Of a DNA stretch of 64,000 bases, positions 33,083 to 41,923 are shown piece after piece. This stretch comes from Streptomyces sp. NBC_01775. Lineage in GTDB: Bacteria; Actinomycetota; Actinomycetes; Streptomycetales; Streptomycetaceae. Within the stretch, counting starts at the first letter, position 1. The number at the start of each line of letters is the position of its first letter. Both the position numbers and the translations under genes were made by a program. The notes below the pieces were generated by a model. That model searched no databases and was not told the origin of the DNA. It was given only the letters and a program-made list of their open reading frames with translations. The stretch lies in assembly GCF_035917675.1 (NCBI RefSeq), contig NZ_CP109104.1, positions 5,828,001-5,892,000 on the forward strand, written 5' to 3'.

Positions 33083-33678
33083 GTGACAGCACTCAGCGAA
33101 GAGCGGTCAACCCGGCAGAACACCGAGTTCGAACATGGCTCGTCCTCGGATTCGAGGCCGTTCAGGCACGGTCGTCGGACTTCACACCTGGTTCACCGGA
33201 CCTGTCCTCAGTCCTGGGCGTACTCGACCAGCTCTGGGAACTTCCACTGCCTCCCGTGGCGCGCGACTGGCCGGAGACGCGATGGAACCGATTCGCCCGC
33301 GATGGCGAGTCCGAAGTGTTCCGTGGGAACACACTGCTGCATACCGACATCGCCCCGAGCAACGTGATCATCGGAGAGGGGCGTGCGTGGGCGGTTGACT
33401 GGGCCTGGCCGACACGCGGCGCGGCCTTCATCGACCCCGCCTGTCTCGTCGTGCAACTGGTGGCCGCCGGCCACTCGGTGGCGCGGGCCGAGGCATGGGC
33501 TGCTGAGTGCCAGGGTTGGGCGACTGCGGATTCTGCGGCAATCGACGCGTTCGCCCTCGCTGCCTTGCGCATGTACCAATGGCGGGCAGACAGGTCCCCC
33601 GAGGCGATCCGGGTCGGGGACAGGGCTCAGGCCGCGCGCCAATGGGCTGTTCACCGGAACGTAGCGCCCACGGACTGA
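33083..33678 (+). pseudogene. aminoglycoside-phosphotransferase-like protein, truncated and frameshifted
   Basis: GTG 33083 starts a frame (TALSEERSTRQNTEFEHG) that is soon lost. A second frame carries the C-terminal lobe of an APH-type kinase: FRGNTLLHTDIAPSNVIIGE with the HxDxxPSN catalytic loop, then AVDWAWPTRGAAFIDPACLV with the metal-binding Asp, ending DRAQAARQWAVHRN. The N-terminal ATP-binding lobe is missing, so kinase activity is not expected. Confidence 0.7.
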
Positions 33679-33697
33679 ACCAGCGCGGCCCCTTTCC

Positions 33698-33772
33698 GCC
33701 GCGCTGGGCTCCCGGTCCTGGACCGTCAGCGCGGCGGCGTCGTACGGCGGAGTGCTGCCGGTCACGTGACGG
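33698..33772 (+). repeat. direct repeat copy B: relic of an exporter gene 3' end
   Basis: It aligns gaplessly with 31051-31125 (61 of 75 identical). It still encodes a YeiH-like C-terminus in frame (AALGSRSWTVSAAASYGG, VLPVT, stop). No exporter body precedes it, so it is a stranded gene end at the right edge of the accessory patch. Confidence 0.85.
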
Positions 33773-33780
33773 ACCTGCGA

Positions 33781-33825
33781 CCGTGTGCATGCGCCCATTT
33801 CAGGCCGTGCGCATGCGCCCATTTC
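33781..33825. repeat. two 24-bp direct repeats
   Basis: CCGTGYGCATGCGCCCATTTC occurs twice with a 24-bp period just past copy B. About 200 bp of comparatively AT-rich sequence follows, up to the lipoprotein gene, and probably holds its promoter. No clear hexamers were assigned. Confidence 0.7.
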
Positions 33826-34035
33826 GTCCTTTTCTGATTCCTTGTTTCTCATCGGGAGTTCAGTCGAAATGATCCGGAGAGTATTTCGGGCCTCCATTGG
33901 AATCGGCGTACCTGGTTATGGCAGGCTCCGAGTGTTCAAGAACGTGCCGCACGCGCACGAAAGTTGAAGGTCGCCGGATGCCGCGCGACCTCCTTGCGTC
34001 CGCTTTTCCCGCGGTGCTGTCGGGATCCACCAGTC

Positions 34036-34656
34036 ATGACGGGATTTCTCGTGCGGAAAAACGCTTCACTTGTCGTCGGTGCCTCCGTGGTGCTCGCACT
34101 CACGCTGACCGGCTGCGGCGACGACGACGTCAAGGCTTCCAAGGCGCCGGAGAAGTCCGCGCAGGACAGCCACGCCAAGGACAAGGACAAGGCGAAGGAC
34201 CCGTCGCCCAGTCACAGCCCCAGCAAGTCCGCCAGTCCTTCCGCGCCCCCGAAGCCCAAGCCCACCAGGGCCGCCAAGTCCCCCGGCACCAGCGGTACGA
34301 GCGGAGGCAACTCCGGCGGCGGGCGCGCGAGCAAGCCCGGCACCACGCCGGGCGGCTCCTCGTCCACCGGCGGGAGCGGTGCCGGGGCGGCGAGCGCCCA
34401 GGGGAACTGGTACTACCCGTACCGCCTCAACGGGAAGACCCTCGCCCTTTCCGTCAGCGGCACCAGTTTCACCATCACGGTCTCCCCCTCCGGCAAGAGC
34501 TGTTCCGGGACGATAAGTTCCAGCCTGCGGATCGCCACCACGTGCAAGGGCGAACCCAGCAACGGCCAGGCAGTGATCACCGAAGGGGGTCAGAAGATCT
34601 CTCTCAACTGGGACAACGACAAGCCGGACCAGTTCGGCCGCGCCAAGCCCCAGTGA
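34036..34656 (+). CDS. lipoprotein with Ser/Pro/Lys linker
   Basis: Protein of 206 residues. A signal peptide with lipobox LTGC lies near residue 30. A long Lys/Asp then Ser/Pro/Gly/Thr-rich linker (about 30-125) follows, then a compact beta-rich C-terminal domain of about 75 residues with two cysteines (KSCSGTI ... TTCKGEP) that may form a disulfide. GTG 34051 is an alternative start. Function unknown. Confidence 0.75.
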   Translation: MTGFLVRKNASLVVGASVVLALTLTGCGDDDVKASKAPEKSAQDSHAKDKDKAKDPSPSHSPSKSASPSAPPKPKPTRAAKSPGTSGTSGGNSGGGRASKPGTTPGGSSSTGGSGAGAASAQGNWYYPYRLNGKTLALSVSGTSFTITVSPSGKSCSGTISSSLRIATTCKGEPSNGQAVITEGGQKISLNWDNDKPDQFGRAKPQ

Positions 34657-34758
34657 GGACGGGCTGACGGCGCTGGCCGTCGGCCCCGCTCCCGCCCCCG
34701 GTAAGGTTGCGGCGGCTGTGCCCGACCAGGGCAGTACCCGACCCGCGTACCGGAGACC

Positions 34759-36558
34759 GTGACTACCACCCCCACCACCCCCAGCAACAACACCCACCTG
34801 TCCCCCGCCTTCCCTGGCCGCGCCCCCTGGGGTACGGCCAGCAAGCTGCGGGCCTGGCAGCAGGCGGCGATGGACGCGTACCTGGAGAAGCAGCCGCGTG
34901 ACTTCCTCGCCGTCGCGACGCCGGGCGCGGGAAAGACGACGTTCGCGCTGACGCTCGCGAGCTGGCTGCTGCACCACCACGTCGTGCAGCAGATCACCGT
35001 CGTCGCGCCCACCGAGCATCTGAAGAAGCAGTGGGCCGAGGCGGCGGCGCGGGTGGGGATCAAGCTGGACCCGGACTACAGCGCGGGCCCGCTCAGCAAG
35101 GAATACCACGGCATCGCGATCACGTACGCGGGCGTCGGCGTCCGCCCGATGCTGCACCGCAACCGCGTCGAGCAGCGCAAGACCCTGGTCATCCTGGACG
35201 AGATCCACCACGCCGGGGACAGCCGCTCGTGGGGCGAGGCGTGCCAGGAGGCGTTCGAGCCCGCGACCCGGCGGCTGGCGCTGACGGGTACGCCGTTCCG
35301 CTCGGACACCAACCCGATCCCGTTCGTGGAGTACGCGGAGGACCGCGAGGGCATCCGGCGCTCGGTCGCCGACTACACCTACGGGTACGGCGACGCGCTC
35401 GCCAACGGCGTCGTGCGGCCCGTCATATTCCTCTCCTACAGCGGCAACATGCGCTGGCGCACCAAGGCGGGCGACGAGATCGAGGCGCGGCTCGGCGAGC
35501 CGATGACCAAGGACGCGATCTCCCAGGCGTGGCGCACCGCGCTGGACCCGCGCGGCGAGTGGATGCCCGCCGTGCTGCGCGCCGCCGACCGCAGGCTGGC
35601 CGAGGTGCGCAAGGCCGTACCCGACGCGGGCGGCCTCGTCATCGCCGCCGACCAGGACTCGGCCCGCGCCTACGCCAAGCTGCTGCGCGAGATCACCGGC
35701 AGCGGCCCCACCGTCGTCCTCTCCGACGACACCGGCGCCTCGCAGCGCATCGAGGACTTCCGCCACAGCGAGGATCGCTGGATGGTCGCGGTGCGCATGG
35801 TGTCGGAGGGCGTGGACGTGCCGCGCCTCGCGGTCGGCGTGTACGCGACGACCGTCTCCACGCCGCTGTTCTTCGCCCAGGCCGTCGGCCGCTTCGTCCG
35901 CTCCCGGCGGCGCGGCGAGACCGCCTCGGTCTTCGTGCCGACGATCCCCACGCTGCTGACCTTCGCCAACGAGATGGAGGTCGAGCGCGACCACGTCCTC
36001 GACAAGCCCAAGAAGGGCGACGAGGACGATCCGTACGCCGAAGAGGCGGATCTCCTCAAGGAGGCGGAGCAGGAGAAGGACGAGGACACGGGGGATCAGG
36101 ACCAACTCCCCTTCGAGGCGCTGGAGTCGGACGCCGTCTTCGACCGGGTGATGTACGACGGCGCCGAGTTCGGCATGCAGGCGCACCCGGGAAGCGAGGA
36201 GGAGCAGGACTACCTCGGCATCCCCGGGCTGCTGGAGCCCGACCAGGTGCAGATGCTGCTCCAGAAGCGGCAGGCCCGGCAGATCTCGCACAGCAGGAAG
36301 AAGCCCGACGACGAGGCCGACCTGCTGGAGGTGCCGGCCGACCGGCGTCCGGTCATCACGCACAAGGAGCTGCTGGAGAAGCGCAAGCAGCTCAACACCC
36401 TGGTCGGCGCCTATGTCCACCAGAGCGGCAAGCCGCACGGTGTGGTCCACACCGAGCTGCGCCGGGTGTGCGGGGGGCCGCCGAGCGCGGAGGCGACGGC
36501 GGGGCAGATCGAGGCGCGGATCGCCAAGGTCCGCGAGTGGGCCACGCGCATGAAGTGA
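34759..36558 (+). CDS. SF2 DEAD/DEAH-type helicase
   Basis: Protein of 599 residues starting at GTG. Domain 1 has Walker A ATPGAGKTT (near 53), VVAPTEHLKKQW (Ia), the DEIHHAGD box (II) and ALTGTPFRSD (III). Domain 2 has MVSEGVDVPRLAVGVYAT (V) and QAVGRFVRSRR (VI). The layout resembles XPB/RadD-like helicases. An acidic Glu/Asp-rich insertion (about 415-455) and a charged C-terminal region follow. It is a standalone DNA or RNA helicase; no nuclease or restriction partner is adjacent. Confidence 0.9.
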   Translation: MTTTPTTPSNNTHLSPAFPGRAPWGTASKLRAWQQAAMDAYLEKQPRDFLAVATPGAGKTTFALTLASWLLHHHVVQQITVVAPTEHLKKQWAEAAARVGIKLDPDYSAGPLSKEYHGIAITYAGVGVRPMLHRNRVEQRKTLVILDEIHHAGDSRSWGEACQEAFEPATRRLALTGTPFRSDTNPIPFVEYAEDREGIRRSVADYTYGYGDALANGVVRPVIFLSYSGNMRWRTKAGDEIEARLGEPMTKDAISQAWRTALDPRGEWMPAVLRAADRRLAEVRKAVPDAGGLVIAADQDSARAYAKLLREITGSGPTVVLSDDTGASQRIEDFRHSEDRWMVAVRMVSEGVDVPRLAVGVYATTVSTPLFFAQAVGRFVRSRRRGETASVFVPTIPTLLTFANEMEVERDHVLDKPKKGDEDDPYAEEADLLKEAEQEKDEDTGDQDQLPFEALESDAVFDRVMYDGAEFGMQAHPGSEEEQDYLGIPGLLEPDQVQMLLQKRQARQISHSRKKPDDEADLLEVPADRRPVITHKELLEKRKQLNTLVGAYVHQSGKPHGVVHTELRRVCGGPPSAEATAGQIEARIAKVREWATRMK

Positions 36559-36916
36559 GCTGCCGGTGTGGCCGCTCGCCGCGACGCCGCAACAGTCACC
36601 GATCCGCCGGACAGGCAACTGTTTCCGGGATGTTTCGGCTGACAAGGGGCGTCCGGCGACCGGATTCTGGACAAGCTCTTCCGGTCAGCGGTGCCGCTCG
36701 CTAAGTTTCCCGTCACACTCGCCCCGCGGCGTTCCTCGTCCCGGGCGGAGCCGGTTCCTCGTTAGCACGCAATGCCCCAGCTTTTGCCAGTGCCACCGCG
36801 ACCGGCGGCCTCCAGCGCTGAGCTCGGGGTTCCGACCCGGGCCCGGGCCCAGGGAGGCGACCCCCACCGCTCCCGCGTCCGCGGCTGCCGTCACTCACCC
36901 GAGGGAGGGGGGCGTC
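36559..36916. other. intergenic region upstream of the IclR gene
   Basis: About 360 bp with no convincing gene, no strong hairpin and no recognised RNA. It presumably holds the promoter and autoregulatory site of the IclR gene, which starts behind GAGGGAGGGG. No hexamers were assigned. Confidence 0.5.
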
Positions 36917-37597
36917 GTGACCGCGGAGACCTCTCAGACGCTCGATCGTGGACTGCGAGTCCTCAAATTACTGGCCGACACCGATCACGGGCTGACCGTC
37001 ACAGAGCTGTCCAACAAACTCGGCGTGAACCGCACTGTGGTCTACCGGCTGCTGGCCACCTTGGAGCAGCACTCGCTCGTGCGCCGCGACCTGGGCGGCC
37101 GGGCGCGGGTGGGGCTCGGGGTGCTGCGCCTGGGACGGCAGGTCCACCCGCTGGTGCGGGAGGCCGCGCTGCCCGCACTGCGCGCGCTGGCCGAGGACGT
37201 GGGGGCCACGGCGCACCTCACGCTCGTGGACGGCACCGAGGCGCTGGCCGTCGCGGTGGTCGAGCCGAGCTGGACCGACTACCACGTCGCCTACCGCACG
37301 GGCTTCCGGCATCCGCTGGACCGGGGCGCGGCGGGCCGGGCGATACTCGCCGGCCGCGGGGCGGGCCGGGGGCGGGAGCCGGGCCAGGAGAGCGGCCCCG
37401 AGGAGGAGAGCGGGCCCGGGTTCGTGCTCACCCACGGCGAGCTGGAGGCCGGAGCCAGCGGTGCGGCGGCACCCGTGCTGGGGGTGGGCGGAATCGAGGG
37501 CAGCGTCGGCGTGGTGATGCTGTCGGAGTCGGTGCCCGAACGCGTCGGCCACCGCGTGATGCGCGCGGCGAACGAGGTCGCCGAGGCGCTGCGCTGA
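36917..37597 (+). CDS. IclR family transcriptional regulator
   Basis: Regulator of 226 residues starting at GTG. An N-terminal winged HTH (TLDRGLRVLKLL, GLTVTELSNKLGVNRTVVYR) is followed by the IclR effector domain (HLTLVDGTEALAVAVVEPS, HPLDRGAAGRAILAG). A Gly/Glu/Arg-rich insertion (about 150-170) interrupts the effector domain and is unlike the family norm. Length is slightly short. The target is unknown. The S16 gene lies 105 bp downstream on the same strand. Confidence 0.85.
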   Translation: MTAETSQTLDRGLRVLKLLADTDHGLTVTELSNKLGVNRTVVYRLLATLEQHSLVRRDLGGRARVGLGVLRLGRQVHPLVREAALPALRALAEDVGATAHLTLVDGTEALAVAVVEPSWTDYHVAYRTGFRHPLDRGAAGRAILAGRGAGRGREPGQESGPEEESGPGFVLTHGELEAGASGAAAPVLGVGGIEGSVGVVMLSESVPERVGHRVMRAANEVAEALR

Positions 37598-37701
37598 CCT
37601 GAGCGGCGGGACGGACGGGACGTACGGCTCGTACGGGGCGGCGGATCTCTTGGCGGGCAGGGGATTCGTCCGCCCGACGGGCCAGTGGATAGATTGCCGG
37701 G

Positions 37702-38511
37702 GTGTCCGACTCCTCTCGCCCCCGCCTGTCCGCGCGCCGCCGCACGCTCGCGCTCTGCGCGCTGCCCGTGGTGCTGCTGTTCGCGCTGACGCTGTTCGCA
37801 CCGCTGCCGTACTCCCTGGCGCAGCCGGGCGAGACGGCCGACGTGCTGGGGGCCACGGGGGGCAAGCCGGTGATCTCGGTCAAGGGCGCGAAGCCGCGCG
37901 GCAAGGACGACGGCAAGCTGCTGTCGGTGACGATCGCGGCGACCAAGCCGGAGGCGACGGTGCGGGTTGGCGATGTGGCGCGGGCCTGGTTCCGCGAGGA
38001 CCGCGCCGTGATGCCCCGGGAGGCCGTCTACCCCGGCGGGGGCGACACCCGTCAGGCGGAGAAGCACATCGCCAAGGAGATGAAGGACTCCCAGGACACG
38101 GCGGTCACCGTCGCGCTGCGCCAGCTGCACAGGTCGCCGAAGGATGTGGACGTCTCCCTGCGCCTGGGCGATGTGGGCGGGCCCAGCGCCGGGCTCTTCT
38201 TCGCGCTCGGCATCATCGACAAGCTCGACGGCGACGGCACCGGCAAGGGCGGGCTCACCGGCGGGCACACCATCGCCGGCACCGGCACCATCGACGCCAA
38301 GGGCAAGGTCGGCGCGGTGGGCGGCGTGCCCCTCAAGACCCAGGCGGCGCGGCGCGACGGGGCCCGGATTTTCCTGGTGCCCAAGTCCCAGTGCGCCGAG
38401 GCGAGCACGGAGCGGCCCGCGGGGCTGCGGCTGGTGCCCGTCAGCACGCTCAAGGGCACGCTGGACGTGCTGAAGCGGGTCCGCACCGGCGGCGAACTCC
38501 CCAGCTGCTGA
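37702..38511 (+). CDS. S16 family (Lon-like) serine protease, membrane anchored
   Basis: Protein of 269 residues starting at GTG. One N-terminal membrane segment (LALCALPVVLLFALTLFAPL) precedes a domain lacking an obvious PDZ. A Lon-type protease domain follows: catalytic Ser162 in GGPSAGLFFALGIID and Lys212 in PLKTQAA, forming the Ser-Lys dyad. It resembles YlbL-like proteases of Gram-positives but is shorter than the PDZ-containing forms. The protease domain is predicted outside the membrane. The substrate is unknown. Confidence 0.88.
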   Translation: MSDSSRPRLSARRRTLALCALPVVLLFALTLFAPLPYSLAQPGETADVLGATGGKPVISVKGAKPRGKDDGKLLSVTIAATKPEATVRVGDVARAWFREDRAVMPREAVYPGGGDTRQAEKHIAKEMKDSQDTAVTVALRQLHRSPKDVDVSLRLGDVGGPSAGLFFALGIIDKLDGDGTGKGGLTGGHTIAGTGTIDAKGKVGAVGGVPLKTQAARRDGARIFLVPKSQCAEASTERPAGLRLVPVSTLKGTLDVLKRVRTGGELPSC

Positions 38512-38523
38512 CGCCTCTACGGT

Positions 38524-38678
38524 GTGTCCGGCAGATCCTTGTGTTGCCCTCTTTCCTGGTGCTGAGCAGGGGTTGCCCCTGGCTGTGCTGTGCGGAGTGC
38601 GGTGCCGTTCGGGCTGGGCGCGCAGTTCCCCGCGCCCCTTCCCCGCGCCCCTTCCCCGCGCCCCTTCGGGGCGCCCGG
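38524..38678 (+). repeat. dispersed intergenic repeat, copy 2, with 13-bp amplification
   Basis: It aligns with 29190-29321, in the same orientation. In this copy a 13-bp unit (CCCCGCGCCCCTT) near the 3' end is present three times rather than once, lengthening the element. It lies between the S16 gene and the convergent ABC-transporter operon, so it may terminate both. Confidence 0.75.
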
Positions 38679-38703
38679 TGGCTGCCGCGCGTGAAGGCCC
38701 CGC

Positions 38704-39717
38704 TCAGGACGCCTTGAGGAAGCCCTTCTCGACCATCCAGTCCTTGGCGACCTGGTGCGGATCCTGGCCCTCGACGTCGACCTTGGCGTTCAGCTCCCGC
38801 GCGACCTTGTTGTTCAGGGCCCTGGTGACCGGCGCCAGCACCTGGGCGATCCTCGGGTACTTCTTCATCGTGGCGGCGTTCATCTCGGGCGCCGCGTTGT
38901 AGTTGGGGAAGAAGTTCCGGTCGTCGCGCAGGACGTTCAGGCGCATGGCCTTGATGCGGCCGTCGGTGGTGAAGACCTCGCCGAACGCGCAGGGGGAGCC
39001 CTGGGACGCCTGGGTGTAGACGACGCCGCCGCTCATCTTGCTGACGTTGCCGGAGGGGATGTCCATGCCGTACTTCTTCTTCATGCCGGTCAGCCCGTCG
39101 TCGCGGGAGGCGAACTCGTTCTCCACGCACACGGTGGCCGCCGGCCGCTGCTTCTTGGAGAGCGCGGCGACGTCGGAGAGGGTGCGGACGCGGTACTTCT
39201 TCTGGAGCCGGTCGTTGACGGCCAGCGCGTAGGTGTTGTTGAGCCGGGAGGGTGCCAGCCAGGTGATCCCGTTGGCACGGTCCGCCTTCCGTACGGCCAG
39301 CCACTGCTTGTGGGGGTCGACCACCGGGGTCGTGTTGCCGAGGTAGGTGATCCAGCCGGTGCCGGTGTACTCGTACATCCCGTCCGCTGTGCCGCTGCGT
39401 ACGGCCTCGCGGGCGCCGATGGAGCCCTGGATGCTGGTGCGGTCCACGACCTGGGCGCCCGCCGCCTTGAAGGCCAGGCCCATGATCTGGCCGAGGATGA
39501 TCTGCTCGGTGAACTCCTTCGACGTCACGGTCAGCTTGGCGCCCTTGAGGGGTTGGCCCCTGCCGATGCTGCCGGGCTGGACGGCGTCGGTCATCGGGCT
39601 GCCGCTGACCAGCCCGCACCCGGCGGCCGGCGCCAGCAGCGCCACGCACAGGGCGGCCCGTCTCGTGGTGGCCCGTCTCGTGGTGGCCCGCCTCCCGGCG
39701 GTACGCGGGCGCCTCAT
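38704..39717 (-). CDS. osmoprotectant ABC transporter substrate-binding lipoprotein (OpuAC/ProX type)
   Basis: Protein of 337 residues. The N-terminus has tandem TTRRA units and a signal sequence with lipobox PAAGC. The mature part matches OpuAC/OpuCC binding proteins: LTVTSKEFTEQIILGQIMGL, GMYEYTGTGWITYLG, RLNNTYALAVND. It binds quaternary amines such as glycine betaine or choline outside the cell. Last gene of a four-gene operon; its start overlaps the permease stop by 4 bases. Confidence 0.9.
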   Translation of the reverse strand: MRRPRTAGRRATTRRATTRRAALCVALLAPAAGCGLVSGSPMTDAVQPGSIGRGQPLKGAKLTVTSKEFTEQIILGQIMGLAFKAAGAQVVDRTSIQGSIGAREAVRSGTADGMYEYTGTGWITYLGNTTPVVDPHKQWLAVRKADRANGITWLAPSRLNNTYALAVNDRLQKKYRVRTLSDVAALSKKQRPAATVCVENEFASRDDGLTGMKKKYGMDIPSGNVSKMSGGVVYTQASQGSPCAFGEVFTTDGRIKAMRLNVLRDDRNFFPNYNAAPEMNAATMKKYPRIAQVLAPVTRALNNKVARELNAKVDVEGQDPHQVAKDWMVEKGFLKAS

Positions 39718-40595
39718 GCCGGGCCCTCCAGTCCAAGGGGCCGCAGCAGCAGTTCGGCCAGCGAGGCGAGCCAGTCGACGAGCAGGGCGAGCGCGACGGT
39801 GAGGATCGAGCCGAGGTAGAGCACCGGCATGCGCTGGTTGGTGATGCCGTCCGAGATCAGGTCGCCCAGGCCGCCGCCCCCGCCGAAGGTGGCCAGCGTC
39901 GCCGTGCCGACGTTCAGCACGAGCGCGTTGCGCACCCCGGCGAGGATCAGCGGTACGGCCAGCGGCAGCTCGACCTTGCGCAGCACCCCGACCGGCGACA
40001 TCCCGACGCCCTTGGCGGCCTCCACCAGCGCCGGGTCGATGGCGCGCAGCCCGGCGATCGTGTTGGCGAGCACCGGCAGCACCGCGTAGATGACGATGCC
40101 GACGATCGCCGCGTGCGGACCCACGCCCAGCCAGATGACCAGCAGGATCAGCAGGCCCAGGGCGGGGACGGCCTGGCCGAGGTTGGCGAAGATCATCGCG
40201 ATGGGCGCCGCCTTGCGCAGCCGCTTGCGGGTCAGCACGATGCCGAGCGGGATCGCGATGATCAGCACGAAGAACGTGGAGATCACGGTGAGTTCGATGT
40301 GCTGCCGCAGCCGCAGCTCCACGTTGGCGCGGGTCAGGGAGTTGCGGGCGATCGAGTCCAGCTCCGCGCCCCGGAACCACAGCCAGGTCCCCAGCAGCCC
40401 CAGCGCGAGCACGAGGGGCAGCACCAGCAGCTTGGGCCAGGTCAGCCGCGAGAAGCGGCCCTCGGCCGGGGCCGGGGGAGGGGTGCGGTGATCCTCGGGG
40501 TTCGGGTCCTCGACGCCGTCCGCCTCGTGTTCGAGCGCCTGGAGCAGCGGGGGCTCGCTCTGCACGTCGGGTGCCCTGGGCCTCTCCCCGCTCAT
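39714..40595 (-). CDS. osmoprotectant ABC transporter permease (OpuCB/CD type)
   Basis: Protein of 293 residues. A Pro/Glu/Asp-rich cytoplasmic N-terminus of about 60 residues precedes about six helices. The permease coupling loop is present (VEAAKGVGMSPVGVLRKVELPLAVPLILAG, EAA-like). Long N-terminal extensions are not usual in OpuC permeases. It pairs with the shorter permease at 41916-42563. Confidence 0.9.
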   Translation of the reverse strand: MSGERPRAPDVQSEPPLLQALEHEADGVEDPNPEDHRTPPPAPAEGRFSRLTWPKLLVLPLVLALGLLGTWLWFRGAELDSIARNSLTRANVELRLRQHIELTVISTFFVLIIAIPLGIVLTRKRLRKAAPIAMIFANLGQAVPALGLLILLVIWLGVGPHAAIVGIVIYAVLPVLANTIAGLRAIDPALVEAAKGVGMSPVGVLRKVELPLAVPLILAGVRNALVLNVGTATLATFGGGGGLGDLISDGITNQRMPVLYLGSILTVALALLVDWLASLAELLLRPLGLEGPA

Positions 40596-41923
40596 GGCCT
40601 GGCCCCCTCGTCCTCGTCGTCCGCCCTTTCCCTGTCCTCGTCCCTGTCCGCGTCCGCGTCATCGGGACCGGGACCGGAACCGGGGCCGGAATCCGTGCCG
40701 GAGTGGGCGCCCGCGCCGGTCCGTCCGTGGCCGCCGAACTGCTGCTGGGTCTCCTCCAGCCGGTGCTGCTGGTCGATGGCCTCCATGCGGTCCTCGTCCA
40801 GGAGTTCGTGCACGGAGTTCATCAGCGTCTCCATGTCCACCACCCCGGTGTACTCGCCGCGCTTGCCGGTGACCGGGACGCGGCCCGCGTTGTCGGTGAG
40901 CACCGCCTCCAGCGCGTCGCGCAGCGTCGCGTCGCGGGTCACGGTGTCGTTGACGAGGGCGCCGGCGCGGGCCAGCGAGCCCTTGGCGCGCATCAGGTCG
41001 CCACGCCGCAGCCATTTGTAGGGGCGCCGGTGCCGGTCCAGGACCAGCACCTCCTTGGTGGTACCGGAGCTGAGCAGGTCGAAGATGTTGCTCAGCGGGT
41101 CGGCGACGGTCACGGTCGGGAAGTCGACGATGGCCACGTCCCGCACCCGGGTCAGATTGAGCCGCTTGAGCGCGGCGCCCGCGCCGACGAAGCCGGAGAC
41201 GAAGTCGTCGGCGGGGTTGGTGAGGATGGCCTCGGGGGTGTCGAACTGCGCGATGTGCGAGCGCTCGCGCAGCACCGCGATCCGGTCGCCGATCTTGATG
41301 GCCTCGTCGAAGTCGTGGGTGACGAAGACGATGGTCTTGCGCAGCTCGCGCTGGAGGCGGATCAGCTCGTCCTGGAGGTGGTCGCGGGTGATGGGGTCGA
41401 CGGCGCCGAACGGCTCGTCCATCAGCAGCACCGGCGGGTCGGCGGCCAGGGCGCGCGCCACCCCGACCCGCTGCTGCTGCCCGCCGGAGAGCTGGCGCGG
41501 GTATCGGCCGTGGAACTCGGCGGCCTCCAGGCCCACCAGGTCGAGCATCTCCTCCACCCGGCCTCGCACCCGCGTCTTGGACCAGCCGAGCATCCTGGGC
41601 ACCAGCGCGATGTTCTGCGCGACGGTCATGTGCGGGAAGAGGCCGGACGCCTGGATGGCATAGCCGATCTTGCGGCGCAACTTGACCGCGTCCATCCCGG
41701 TGACGTCCTCCTCGCCGATGCGGATACGGCCGGACGTGGGCTCGATCAGCCGGTTGATCATCTTGAGGAGGGTGGTCTTGCCGCCGCCGGAGGGGCCGAC
41801 GAGGATCACCGTCTCCCCGGCCTCGATCTCCATGCTCACGTTGTCGACGGCGGGCGCGGCGGCGCCCGGGTAGCGCTTGGTGAGCCCTTCGAGCTGGATG
41901 GGGGCGCCGGAGGCCTCAGACAC
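40592..41923 (-). CDS. osmoprotectant ABC transporter ATP-binding protein with CBS domains (OpuCA type)
   Basis: Protein of 443 residues. ATPase features are Walker A GPSGGGKTT (near 43), signature LSGGQQQRVGVARAL, Walker B VLLMDEPFGAVD and H-loop FVTHDFDEA. Tandem CBS domains (about 270-375: VTVADPLSNIFDLL, VTRDATLRDALEAVLTD) probably sense ionic strength or nucleotides, as in OpuA-type systems. A strongly acidic Asp/Glu tail ends the protein. It overlaps both permease genes. Confidence 0.92.
   Translation of the reverse strand: MSEASGAPIQLEGLTKRYPGAAAPAVDNVSMEIEAGETVILVGPSGGGKTTLLKMINRLIEPTSGRIRIGEEDVTGMDAVKLRRKIGYAIQASGLFPHMTVAQNIALVPRMLGWSKTRVRGRVEEMLDLVGLEAAEFHGRYPRQLSGGQQQRVGVARALAADPPVLLMDEPFGAVDPITRDHLQDELIRLQRELRKTIVFVTHDFDEAIKIGDRIAVLRERSHIAQFDTPEAILTNPADDFVSGFVGAGAALKRLNLTRVRDVAIVDFPTVTVADPLSNIFDLLSSGTTKEVLVLDRHRRPYKWLRRGDLMRAKGSLARAGALVNDTVTRDATLRDALEAVLTDNAGRVPVTGKRGEYTGVVDMETLMNSVHELLDEDRMEAIDQQHRLEETQQQFGGHGRTGAGAHSGTDSGPGSGPGPDDADADRDEDRERADDEDEGARP

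Noticed and set aside
31051..33772. Integrative element with attachment sites
   Set aside because: The bounding copies have 14 mismatches in 75 bp, and no integrase, excisionase or transfer gene is present. It is reported as a patch bounded by a duplicated gene end, not as a mobile element.
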